A stretch of DNA of 64,000 bases, from assembly GCA_002452405.1 (NCBI GenBank), contig DKFP01000014.1, positions 395,393 through 459,392 of the forward strand, in the 5' to 3' direction. The stretch's first letter is position 1; every line of letters starts with the position of its first letter. The translations under genes were made by a program, and so were the position numbers. The DNA is from Deferribacteraceae bacterium UBA6793 (lineage in GTDB: Bacteria > Chrysiogenota > Deferribacteres > Deferribacterales > Geovibrionaceae). This document shows positions 1-7,237 of this stretch, one piece after another. The notes beneath the pieces were generated by a model that was not told the origin of the DNA, did no database searches, and was given only the letters and a program-made list of their open reading frames with translations.

Positions 1-323
1 TGCCTCTGACACGTCCATATGGTCTGTATACAGGCAACGTTTTCACCGGAAAAGTGCTTCATAAGGGTAAACCTGTACCCGGAGCAGAAGTTGAGGTTGA
101 ATTTTACAACGCAGGGTCTAAAATAAAAGCGCCCACAGACACGCATATCACCCAGGTTGTTAAAGCGGACGGAAACGGCGTATTTACATATGCTATGCCA
201 TTCACGGGCTGGTGGGGATTTGCGGCTCTGATAGAGGACGACGTTAAGCTGAAAAAAGACGGGAAACAGTATCCTGTTGAGCTTGGCGCGCTTATCTGGG
301 TAAAAACATACGGTGTTAAATAA
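1..323 (+). CDS. nikK: NikK-like DUF4198 nickel/cobalt uptake component (5' end missing)
   Basis: The gene begins before the window: the frame is open from position 3 (reading PLTRPYGLYTGNVFTGK) to the stop at 321-323, so about 106 C-terminal residues are seen. The GTG at 54 is internal, not the start. The fold is a beta-rich DUF4198 domain: a GKPVPGAEVEVE strand, a VKADGNGVFTYAMPFTGWWGFAAL core and an aromatic end, as in periplasmic metal-uptake accessory proteins. It ends directly before the nikM start, giving the order nikK-nikM-nikL-nikQ-nikO known for ECF-type nickel transporters. By family it is expected to be exported and to assist Ni2+ capture. Specificity for nickel rather than cobalt is inferred from NikL and the hydrogenase in this window. 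Confidence 0.75.
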   Translation, partial: PLTRPYGLYTGNVFTGKVLHKGKPVPGAEVEVEFYNAGSKIKAPTDTHITQVVKADGNGVFTYAMPFTGWWGFAALIEDDVKLKKDGKQYPVELGALIWVKTYGVK

Positions 324-932
324 ATGCATATATCCGAAGGCGTACTGTCCGCCCCTGTTCTGATTTCCACAGGGGCGGCGGGTGCCGCTCTGACTGTTTT
401 CGGTTTTTATAAAATGAAGACGGAGATGCTGGCGAAGACAGCCCTCATGTCCAGTCTGTTCTTTGTGGGGTCTTTCATCCATATCCCTGTTGGTCCCACC
501 AGCGTTCACCTCGTTCTGAACGGGCTTGTGGGTGCTGTGCTTGGGTTCTGCGCGTTTCCTGCTATCATGGTTGCGCTGGTTCTTCAGGCGCTTATGTTCC
601 AGTTTGGCGGGTTCACGACCCTCGGCACGAATATACTCGTGATGGCGCTCCCTGCGCTGGCAGGTTACGGACTTTTCAGGCTCGGTATGAAGACCGCCGG
701 CACAAAACGCTGGATTCTGTTCTTTCTTACAGGTTCTGTTCCTGTGTTTCTGTCGGCTGTACTTCTGTCGACTGTGCTTGCATTAAGCGGCAGCAGGCTG
801 TATGATACCGCCAAGGCAATATTTCTGATGCACATCCCAGTAATAATCATAGAGGGGGTTGTGTCGATGTATCTGTTTAATTTTTTGAATAAGGTCTATC
901 CGGACTTTCTGAGAACCGAATATGAAAACTAA
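324..932 (+). CDS. nikM: ECF nickel/cobalt transporter substrate-specific membrane protein NikM/CbiM
   Basis: This 202-residue polytopic membrane protein starts MHISEG. In CbiM/NikM proteins the mature N-terminus and His2 bind the metal, so the ATG at 324 is fixed by function as well as by its direct contact with the upstream stop. The core GPTSVHLVLNGLVGAVLG and the GGFTTLGTNI segment are typical of the family, and about six hydrophobic helices can be drawn. It is the S-component that recognises Ni2+ or Co2+ and works with NikQ and the NikO ATPase encoded downstream. Its 3' end overlaps nikL by 11 bases, so the cluster is one operon. Confidence 0.9.
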   Translation: MHISEGVLSAPVLISTGAAGAALTVFGFYKMKTEMLAKTALMSSLFFVGSFIHIPVGPTSVHLVLNGLVGAVLGFCAFPAIMVALVLQALMFQFGGFTTLGTNILVMALPALAGYGLFRLGMKTAGTKRWILFFLTGSVPVFLSAVLLSTVLALSGSRLYDTAKAIFLMHIPVIIIEGVVSMYLFNFLNKVYPDFLRTEYEN

Positions 933-1518
933 TAATAATTTTATGAGATTGCTTCGTAGCATTACTCCCCGCAAAGACTTTGTTTTGTCCCTGCGGGCGG
1001 AGCGAAGCAGTTTGTTTTTCTTTGTATTTGTTATGATGCTGATAAACTCAAGCGCTTTTGCCCACAAGCTGAACGTTCTGGCATTCGCGGAGAACAACAC
1101 CCTTACGGTGAACGCATACTTTGCCGACGGCACCCCCTGTCGCGAATGTGCGTTTCAGGTGCTTGATGCAGACGGAAAAGTGTTTGCAGAGGGTAAGCTG
1201 GATAAAGGCGGCGAGTTTTCGCAGAACGGTGAAACGCCAACCGAGATGAAGATAATCGTCGACGGAGGAATGGGGCATAGGGGCGAACAGACCATAACCT
1301 CATCCGTTGACACGAATATGGCTTATGAAGAACCTGCCGCATCCACAGCGGCGGACACGACCCAACTCAGGCAGATTGTCCGCGAAGAGCTTTCAAAGCA
1401 GACGGCGGAGCTGAAAGCGGAGATCGACAAGGGCAGAAGCCATATCGATATGATAATTGCCGGAATAGGCTATATCCTTGGAATTTTCGGGATAGCTATT
1501 CTGGTTAAGAAAAAATGA
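922..1518 (+). CDS. nikL: NikL-like accessory protein of the nickel ECF transporter, with a repeat inside its signal-peptide region
   Basis: The 198-residue protein has a hydrophobic export segment around residues 33-48 (FFFVFVMMLINSSAFA), a short beta-rich domain (HKLNVLAFAENNTLTVNAYF, then a CREC pair), a helical linker near 150-170 and a C-terminal membrane helix ending in IAILVKKK. This architecture, between nikM and nikQ, is that of NikL. The segment before the hydrophobic core is unusually long: residues 9-30 are translated from a palindromic repeat (946-1013) that also occurs elsewhere in the window, so the n-region appears to have been lengthened by repeat insertion. The start at 922 overlaps nikM; an in-frame ATG at 943 is an alternative. 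Confidence 0.75.
   Translation: MKTNNNFMRLLRSITPRKDFVLSLRAERSSLFFFVFVMMLINSSAFAHKLNVLAFAENNTLTVNAYFADGTPCRECAFQVLDADGKVFAEGKLDKGGEFSQNGETPTEMKIIVDGGMGHRGEQTITSSVDTNMAYEEPAASTAADTTQLRQIVREELSKQTAELKAEIDKGRSHIDMIIAGIGYILGIFGIAILVKKK
946..1013. repeat. Palindromic repeat, copy inside nikL coding sequence
   Basis: The 68-base element has outer arms AGATTGCTTCG and CGAAGCAGTTT and inner arms CCCGCA and TGCGGG. It is similar to copies at 25631, 49061 and in the block at the right edge. It is read through in frame as part of the nikL signal-peptide n-region. Confidence 0.7.
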
Positions 1519-2171
1519 AATTTTCACCTGCCGCAGGTATATTCTGCGCAGCGGTCTATTCCTGTATAATAGCATTCCGGCAGCAGATAACGCCTGCGGA
1601 TGCTGTTTTTGCGGCTGGCGTTATGCTGCTCAGGGTGAACTGTCTTCCGCGGTATTTTTTCCGCATACTGAAGCTGAACCTGATGATACTTTTCATCTGT
1701 GCCACGGTCTATCTGTTTGGCGACGATGCACAGCACGCACTTCTGATATTTCTGCGCTACAATCTTATCGTATGTGTAACAGCCGCCCTGTTCTGCGAAA
1801 TGAACGCTACGGATTTTTATTACGGCTTTTATACGCTTAAACTACCGCACAAATTCACAGTGTTGCTGTTTTTTGCGATCAAATATATCGAAATCATTGG
1901 AAATGAATACGAAAAGATGCGAAATTCGCTGAAAATACGTAATTTTAAACCAAGAACCGACACTTTCACATATAAAACGCTGGCGTATCTGTTGGGTATG
2001 CTCCTTGTGCGGAGCATGAACAGGGCGCAGGCACTCACACAGGCTATGAAGATGCGCGGTTTCTCAGGCAGACTGTATCCGTTCAACTTCCGCCCCTTCT
2101 TTCCGGCGGACGTTGTCGTTGCAGCGTTGCTGGTATTCCAGTTTGTACTTACGTTCGGGGGGCTTGCTTGA
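1515..2171 (+). CDS. nikQ: ECF transporter transmembrane protein NikQ/CbiQ
   Basis: This 218-residue protein has four or five hydrophobic helices in its first half and, near residues 150-190, the Ala-Arg-Gly-type coupling region of CbiQ proteins (LLVRSMNRAQALTQAMKMRG), which contacts the ATPase. The ATG at 1515 overlaps the nikL stop by four bases and its own stop overlaps the nikO start by four bases, so translation is coupled. It forms the membrane T-component that transmits ATP hydrolysis by NikO to NikM. The length is slightly short for the family, but all core segments are present. Confidence 0.88.
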   Translation: MKFSPAAGIFCAAVYSCIIAFRQQITPADAVFAAGVMLLRVNCLPRYFFRILKLNLMILFICATVYLFGDDAQHALLIFLRYNLIVCVTAALFCEMNATDFYYGFYTLKLPHKFTVLLFFAIKYIEIIGNEYEKMRNSLKIRNFKPRTDTFTYKTLAYLLGMLLVRSMNRAQALTQAMKMRGFSGRLYPFNFRPFFPADVVVAALLVFQFVLTFGGLA

Positions 2172-2818
2172 GCTGTTCAATCACACTGAAAGACATTTCG
2201 CTGGTCAGAAACGGCGATACGCTTTTTAAAAACGTAACGCTGAGTGTCGGGCATAAGGACAAAATAGCCGTCATGGGACCCAACGGTGCCGGTAAAACGA
2301 CGCTTCTTAAAGCCATCGTGGGGCTTTGTCGTGTGCAGTCAGGGTCTATAGAGATCTTCCATCATAAGCTGGAAACGGAGGACGATTTCAGAAAAGCGCG
2401 CGGTCACATAGGGTTTGTTTTTCAGGACAGCGACGACCAGATAATTGCGCCGACAGTCATTGAGGAGGTAGCCTTCGGGCTGCTGAACAGCCGTGTTAAA
2501 CCCGCACAGGCACAGGAACAGGCGGAGGCGATGCTTGCGGAGCTTGGTATACCCCATCTGCGCGACCGGATAACCCTGCACCTGTCCGGTGGTGAAAAGA
2601 AACTGGTTACGCTGGCTTCCGTGCTGGTTATGAAACCGGATATACTGCTTCTGGACGAGCCTTCGGCTGGGCTGGATGAAAAATCCGTAGGTCAGATCGC
2701 ATCCGTACTCGCATCCATAGACAAAAGTATGCTCATTGTCTCCCATGACCTTGATTTTGTGCACAGGACAGGTGCGCGTATTATGTGTCTCACTCCGGAC
2801 GGGCTTGCCGCAAACTGA
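2168..2818 (+). CDS. nikO: ECF nickel/cobalt transporter ATP-binding protein NikO/CbiO
   Basis: This 216-residue ABC ATPase shows a Walker A GPNGAGKTT at residues 37-45, a Q-loop Gln at 86, the signature LSGGE at 139-143, Walker B LLLDEP at 160-165, the D-loop AGLD and a switch His (VSHDLD). The start is a TTG at 2168 overlapping the nikQ stop. At 216 residues it is shorter than typical CbiO proteins (about 270), lacking most of the C-terminal extension. It powers metal uptake and is the last gene of the nik cluster. Confidence 0.9.
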   Translation: MSCSITLKDISLVRNGDTLFKNVTLSVGHKDKIAVMGPNGAGKTTLLKAIVGLCRVQSGSIEIFHHKLETEDDFRKARGHIGFVFQDSDDQIIAPTVIEEVAFGLLNSRVKPAQAQEQAEAMLAELGIPHLRDRITLHLSGGEKKLVTLASVLVMKPDILLLDEPSAGLDEKSVGQIASVLASIDKSMLIVSHDLDFVHRTGARIMCLTPDGLAAN

Positions 2819-2907
2819 TTTTCAGAGTATTTTTTATACGGAAGGGAGCTTGTTTTTCTATCAGCCTTCCTATATTATTCAGTTCGATTCAAAACTTACG
2901 GTGCAAA

Positions 2908-3450
2908 ATGATTACCTTTTACGATATCTTAGGCATTGCTCTGGCTATGAGCATAGATGCATTCTGTGTTTGTATCTGCGTCGGAATGAAATATAATAAG
3001 CCGTCTAACTATATTCGTCTGGGAGCTGCGTTCGGCTTCTTTCAGTTTCTCATGCCTGTGCTCGGCGCATTCACCGGGCGCATCCTTATGAAATACACTG
3101 GTAATATCAAGTATCTGGCGGCAGCGTTCCTGTTTTACGTGGCGTTCCATATGGCGCGGGAGGCTTATAAACATAAGGAATGTAAGGTATATCTCAGCGA
3201 CCCGACGGTCGGGCTTTCGCTTCTGATGCTGTCTCTGGCAACCAGCATGGATGCTCTGGGGGCGGGTATCTCGCTGGCTTTGTGGGATGGCGGAATAGTC
3301 TGGGCATCCTGTGTGATAGGTATAGTTTGTGCGCTTATGAGTTTTCTCGGAGTGTTCATAGGAAAGCACAGCCGAGGCTACATCGGGCACTATGCCGAGT
3401 ATTTCGGCGCTTTCATACTTGTGGTCATCGGGGTCAGATTTATCCTATAA
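2908..3450 (+). CDS. mntP: Manganese efflux pump MntP
   Basis: The 180-residue protein has six predicted membrane helices and the two paired family motifs, MSIDAFCVCICVGMK near residue 12 and TSMDALGAGISLAL near residue 112, whose Asp residues are needed for Mn2+ export. An in-frame upstream start at 2785 would add a tail overlapping nikO with no family similarity, so ATG 2908 is preferred although its ribosome binding site is weak. I looked for a manganese-sensing riboswitch in the 89-base gap upstream and recognised none. It lies on the same strand as the nickel importer; a common transcript is possible. Confidence 0.88.
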   Translation: MITFYDILGIALAMSIDAFCVCICVGMKYNKPSNYIRLGAAFGFFQFLMPVLGAFTGRILMKYTGNIKYLAAAFLFYVAFHMAREAYKHKECKVYLSDPTVGLSLLMLSLATSMDALGAGISLALWDGGIVWASCVIGIVCALMSFLGVFIGKHSRGYIGHYAEYFGAFILVVIGVRFIL

Positions 3451-3501
3451 TCAATGGACAGGGCACCTCATAGGATGTAAAATCGGATGTGAGGTATATC
3501 T

Positions 3502-4965
3502 ATGTCAGGATTTAACATATTATTCGTTTCAAGCGAAGCGGCACCCTTTTCAAAAACAGGCGGTCTGGGCGACGTTGCCGGAGCGCTCCCCGCTGCGCTT
3601 TCACACGACAATAAAGTTGTTGTCGTTTCCCCTCTGTATTCGTCTGTAGATCGTGAAAAATACGGCATAACGCTGGTCGCAGGCGGCTGTTGCGTGCATA
3701 TGGGCAACTGCGAAGAGTTCTACGCACTCTATCATACAAAATATGATAACGTAGATTTCTATTTCATAGAGTTCGATAAATATTTTAACAGAGCAGGTAT
3801 TTACCATACGAAAGCGGGCGAATACGGTGATAACCCGTTCCGTTTCAGCTTTCTGTGCCGTGCCGCGCTTCAGGTTGCAAAAGACCTGAATTTCAAACCG
3901 GACATTGCGCATGTAAACGATTGGCAGACGGCGTTGATACCTTATTATATCAAGAAATGTGGCGACACGTTCTTCGCCGGTACGAAAAGTGTAATAACCA
4001 TACATAACATCGGTTATCAGGGAATATTCGGCAGTGAGTTTATGGAGTATGCGGGAATTGCTCAGGAGGATTTTCATGCCGGAGCTTTCGAGAACTATGG
4101 CGGTGTGAACCTGCTTAAAGGCGGTCTGGCGTTCGCTGATAAGATAACCACAGTCAGCCCGACGTATGCGGACGAGATACGCGGACCCATAGGTTCTTCC
4201 GGTCTGCACGACCTGCTGAATGCCCGCGGCGGCGACCTTGTGGGTATACTGAACGGTATCGACACGAACGTGTGGAACCCGAAAAAAGATGCGTATATTC
4301 CTTATCCGTATGATGTCAAAACGCTTAAAACCAAAACTAAGAATAAGCTGGAGCTCCAGAAACGGTTCGGACTGAAACAGGACGCAGGTGTTGCGCTGTT
4401 CGGGTTTGTCGGACGGTTTGTTGACCAGAAAGGTCTTTATCTCATGCGCGATGCGTGCGTCCGCGCAATGAATGAGATGGTTTGTCAGTTTGTTGTGGTT
4501 GGCTCCGGCGAACAGGAATATGAGGAATTTTTCGGTTCACTTCCGTTGAGATTTCCGGGAGAAGTTGGCTCTTTCATAGGATACAGTGAGGAGCTTGCGC
4601 ATCTTGTGGAGGCAGGCTGCGACTTTTTCGTTATGCCCTCGCTTTACGAGCCGTGCGGATTGAACCAGATGTACAGTCTGGCATATGGCACGCTCCCCGT
4701 CGTGCGCGCCACCGGGGGACTGGACGACACTGTTGAAAACTATGACGAGACGACCGGCGGCGGCACAGGATTTAAATTCTGGGCTATCAGCGCCGATGCA
4801 CTTTTTAATACGATAGGCTGGGCGGTAAGCACCTATTACGACCGTCCGCAGCACATAGAATTGATGCGAAAACGCGCCATGAAACAGGATTTTGGCTGGA
4901 AGAAATCGGCGGAAGCATATATGCACCTTTATGAGGCTGTAACGGGGAAAGGGCTGTATCTTTAA
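3502..4965 (+). CDS. glgA: Glycogen synthase (ADP-glucose type)
   Basis: This 487-residue GT5 glycosyltransferase transfers glucose from ADP-glucose to growing alpha-1,4-glucan in the cytoplasm. The N-terminal KTGGLGDVAGALP motif (about residues 18-30) is the ADP-glucose binding loop; DIAHVNDWQTALIP and the C-terminal MPSLYEPCGLNQMYSLAYG (with the catalytic-site Glu) complete the GT-B fold. The length matches bacterial GlgA. No other glycogen gene (glgB, glgC, glgP) is adjacent, so the gene is isolated from its pathway. A GAGG-type ribosome binding site precedes the ATG at 3502. Confidence 0.95.
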   Translation: MSGFNILFVSSEAAPFSKTGGLGDVAGALPAALSHDNKVVVVSPLYSSVDREKYGITLVAGGCCVHMGNCEEFYALYHTKYDNVDFYFIEFDKYFNRAGIYHTKAGEYGDNPFRFSFLCRAALQVAKDLNFKPDIAHVNDWQTALIPYYIKKCGDTFFAGTKSVITIHNIGYQGIFGSEFMEYAGIAQEDFHAGAFENYGGVNLLKGGLAFADKITTVSPTYADEIRGPIGSSGLHDLLNARGGDLVGILNGIDTNVWNPKKDAYIPYPYDVKTLKTKTKNKLELQKRFGLKQDAGVALFGFVGRFVDQKGLYLMRDACVRAMNEMVCQFVVVGSGEQEYEEFFGSLPLRFPGEVGSFIGYSEELAHLVEAGCDFFVMPSLYEPCGLNQMYSLAYGTLPVVRATGGLDDTVENYDETTGGGTGFKFWAISADALFNTIGWAVSTYYDRPQHIELMRKRAMKQDFGWKKSAEAYMHLYEAVTGKGLYL

Positions 4966-5002
4966 GCCTTCGCCAGACGGAGCGTTTTCCGCCTGACGAA
5001 AG
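4966..5002. terminator. Candidate bidirectional terminator between glgA and the CGGC gene
   Basis: An imperfect 15-base inverted repeat (CCTTCGCCAGACGGA against TCCGCCTGACGAAAG) begins at the glgA stop codon and separates two convergent genes. There is no long T-run, so termination efficiency is uncertain. Confidence 0.45.
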
Positions 5003-5021
5003 CCCGAAGAGAGGTAGTAGG

Positions 5022-5471
5022 TTACTCTTGCGCTGCCGCAGCTATGGCAGCTTTCAGCACTTCAATTGATGTCGGACGGTTGTATCCTCTGATATCCTCG
5101 TTGTTGTTGATAATGTTCAATATCTCTTCAGGAGGCGAATCGTGTACTCCTCTGACAATTTTCAGTTCTGGGAACGCCTGTTTGACAGCCTGTTCGTATT
5201 TTGATATGAACGGGCAATAGACCTCCATGCAGTTGCCGAAATGCAGTACCTCGGCTCCTGATGACGTGAGAGAGCGCACCCTTCTGAGAATCTTGTCAAA
5301 ACCGCTTTTTCCGGGACATCCTGCGCAGCTTATCATCCCCATTATGCGTATCTCTTCGCCGTGTTCGCCCAGTTTTCCTGTGCGGTTATGCGCGGCGTCG
5401 TGACAGCCTATTCCGCTGCATCCGCTCTCGTTCACAGAGTTTGAGCAGGTTAATATTCCTACGTTGACCAT
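5022..5471 (-). CDS. CGGC domain-containing protein (probable metal-binding)
   Basis: The 149-residue protein has a Cys-rich N-terminal half (Cys at CSNS, GCSGIGC, then ISCAGCPGK, where CAGC corresponds to the CGGC signature) and a central FGNCMEVYCPF pair. It matches the CGGC domain family, small cytoplasmic proteins thought to bind metal or carry redox-active cysteines; no reaction is established. It is divergently transcribed from an ArsR-family regulator with only 73 bases between the starts, suggesting control by that regulator. Confidence 0.75.
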   Translation of the reverse strand: MVNVGILTCSNSVNESGCSGIGCHDAAHNRTGKLGEHGEEIRIMGMISCAGCPGKSGFDKILRRVRSLTSSGAEVLHFGNCMEVYCPFISKYEQAVKQAFPELKIVRGVHDSPPEEILNIINNNEDIRGYNRPTSIEVLKAAIAAAAQE

Positions 5472-5503
5472 ATTAAGACTCCTTAAATAAAGAGATAATT
5501 CAA

Positions 5504-5524
5504 TAGTTCAGAATATAAGAACTA
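5504..5524. promoter_or_regulatory. Candidate operator between CGGC gene and ArsR regulator
   Basis: A dyad TAGTTC - 9 bases - GAACTA lies between the divergent starts. Size and position fit an ArsR-type operator controlling both genes. No biochemical basis is visible beyond symmetry and placement. Confidence 0.4.
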
Positions 5525-5544
5525 ATAGACTGAAAGTCAAGAGT

Positions 5545-5895
5545 ATGGTATGTAAAAATATGCAGCCGATATATCTTCCGTCTGTCAACGACATAACTAT
5601 TGAAGGTATTTTATATGCCTTGTCCGACCCTGTGCGGATGCGCATATTCGTTGAGCTTTTCCGTTCGGAAACGCCTGTTATCTGTGCGTGTTTTCTCAAC
5701 ATAGACGGAAAATCCTATGCAAAATCGACTATATCTCAGCATTTCAAAATACTTAGAGATTGCGGACTTGTCCGGACAGAGCGAAAAGGTGTGGAGGCGT
5801 GGAATTCCACGCGATACGATGAGCTTAAAGACAGGTTCGGATCGATGCTCGATTCAATAATCGCAACATATCTTGCCGGAAACAAAGCTGATTAA
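5545..5895 (+). CDS. ArsR-family winged-helix transcriptional regulator
   Basis: The 116-residue protein is a single winged-helix domain: ALSDPVRMRIFVELF (helix 1), the recognition helix region KSTISQHFKILRDCGLV near residues 62-78, and a wing with RTERKGVEAWNS. This is the ArsR/SmtB layout. Two cysteines occur in VICACF near residue 50, but the classical arsenite CVC motif is absent, so the ligand is unknown. It probably represses itself and the divergent CGGC protein. The 3' end overlaps the convergent DMT transporter gene by four bases. Confidence 0.85.
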   Translation: MVCKNMQPIYLPSVNDITIEGILYALSDPVRMRIFVELFRSETPVICACFLNIDGKSYAKSTISQHFKILRDCGLVRTERKGVEAWNSTRYDELKDRFGSMLDSIIATYLAGNKAD

Positions 5896-6770
5896 GCGCG
5901 TCTGGTTTTTCTGTTGATAATATAGACAGCCATAAAGACCAGCAGACCGCCCATCAGAGTGTTCACGTGTATCTGCTCTCCCAGAAAAAACCAGCTCAGT
6001 CCCACTGCGTTCACAGGTACCAGATACACGAAAGAGCTTGTTTTCTGTGAGCCCAGACGAGCCGCCGCTATGAAAAACAGTGTTGAGCCGAAGGTTGTTG
6101 CGCCAACAGCAAGAAGCGTCATGTTGCCCCAGAAAACGAAAGTCTGAGGAACCGAAAAACTGATGCCTTTCGCCACTGTTACCATGGCTATAAGTCCTGT
6201 TGTGAACAGGTATAGGTAGAAGCTGTAGGTGAAAACGTTGGTGTATTTTTTAACGTATGCGCCGAGATATGTCAGTATCGCCCAGAGAAACGCTGCCGTG
6301 AGGAAGTATATATTTCCGCTGTGGAAAAGTTTTTCAATGTCAGTATCCCATATCTTTATGATTACCATAGCGCCGCACGCTCCGAGCAGAAGCCCGAATG
6401 AATCTTTAAGAGAGGGTGCTTTCAGCGTAAGAACGCTTACCAGCAGAAATGTCACGACAGGTATCAGCGTTGTTACGAGTATGCCGCCGACGCTTGCCAT
6501 TCCGTAGATCAGTCCGGTGAAGAACATTTCGTTGTAAAGTATCAGCACAACAGAGCAGACAAAAGTGAAGATTATTCCTTTCCGGCTGATTGTGAAGGTC
6601 TGTTTCAGGTAAATCATGACAGGGATATAGGATATGAATGTGAGGAAGAAACGCCAGAACATGAGAACTTCGGGAGATGCCATCTTTGCGACGACCTTTG
6701 CGGAAACCCATGATTCGCCCCAGCTCACCATGGCAAGCACCATCATAAGATAGAAAAGAACGTCGGACAT
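5892..6770 (-). CDS. DMT-superfamily (EamA) metabolite transporter
   Basis: The protein has about 292 residues and ten predicted membrane helices forming two EamA repeats, with the typical WGESWVSAKVVAKMASPE opening and a C-terminal helix followed by INRKTRRA. The start at 6770 (MSDVLFYL) is chosen because a GGGG-type ribosome binding site precedes it and the family begins there; a longer reading up to 6818 adds a non-hydrophobic leader. The substrate is unknown; relatives export amino acids or other metabolites across the inner membrane. Confidence 0.85.
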   Translation of the reverse strand: MSDVLFYLMMVLAMVSWGESWVSAKVVAKMASPEVLMFWRFFLTFISYIPVMIYLKQTFTISRKGIIFTFVCSVVLILYNEMFFTGLIYGMASVGGILVTTLIPVVTFLLVSVLTLKAPSLKDSFGLLLGACGAMVIIKIWDTDIEKLFHSGNIYFLTAAFLWAILTYLGAYVKKYTNVFTYSFYLYLFTTGLIAMVTVAKGISFSVPQTFVFWGNMTLLAVGATTFGSTLFFIAAARLGSQKTSSFVYLVPVNAVGLSWFFLGEQIHVNTLMGGLLVFMAVYIINRKTRRA

Positions 6771-6860
6771 AATCAACCCCACAGAAAAATGCCGCGAACA
6801 GTAAATTGGCAGATGCATTAAACGTAACGAGACAGCATTGCAGCAGTCTTATACTTCCAA

Positions 6861-6885
6861 AACAAAAAGCCCACCAAAGGTGGGC
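6861..6885 (-). terminator. Intrinsic terminator of the initiator tRNA
   Basis: On the minus strand a GCCCACC / GGTGGGC stem with a three-base loop is followed by a run of five T, ten bases after the tRNA 3' end. Confidence 0.85.
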
Positions 6886-6894
6886 ATTGTTTTT

Positions 6895-6971
<77 letters not shown>

Positions 6972-6984
6972 TCAAGGGAAACGA

Positions 6985-7013
6985 AGATTATCAGTTTTAG
7001 CCATAAGTGTCAA
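6985..7013 (-). promoter_or_regulatory. Sigma-70 promoter for tRNA-fMet
   Basis: On the minus strand, TTGACA is separated by exactly 17 bases from TAATCT, placing the start of transcription a few bases before the tRNA 5' end at 6971. Confidence 0.8.
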
Positions 7014-7237
7014 TGGTGAATTTAAATTTTTTTTAATATTTATTTTTAAGGCTAAATGCGCATGTTTGGAAACCGCCGTTAAATGAGGCTTTACGACGAA
7101 AAACAGAGAAAACGACGTCAAAGAGGTTGAAAATGGCAGATAAAAATGCTCGTATTTGCTGTTTTATACTTGAATTTATGCTTAAAAAGCTGCTTAATAT
7201 ACATACATATATAAATTGCTTCCAGAGGTTAGTTGTC

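Noticed and set aside
2819..2907. Possible manganese (yybP-ykoY) riboswitch before mntP
   Set aside because: The expected conserved internal loops could not be found; only a weak GGAAGG / CCTTCC pairing is visible.
7127..7237. Longer pepA N-terminus
   Set aside because: The extra 37 residues are unlike M17 peptidases and the codons lie in AT-rich promoter-like DNA; ATG 7238 has a good ribosome binding site.
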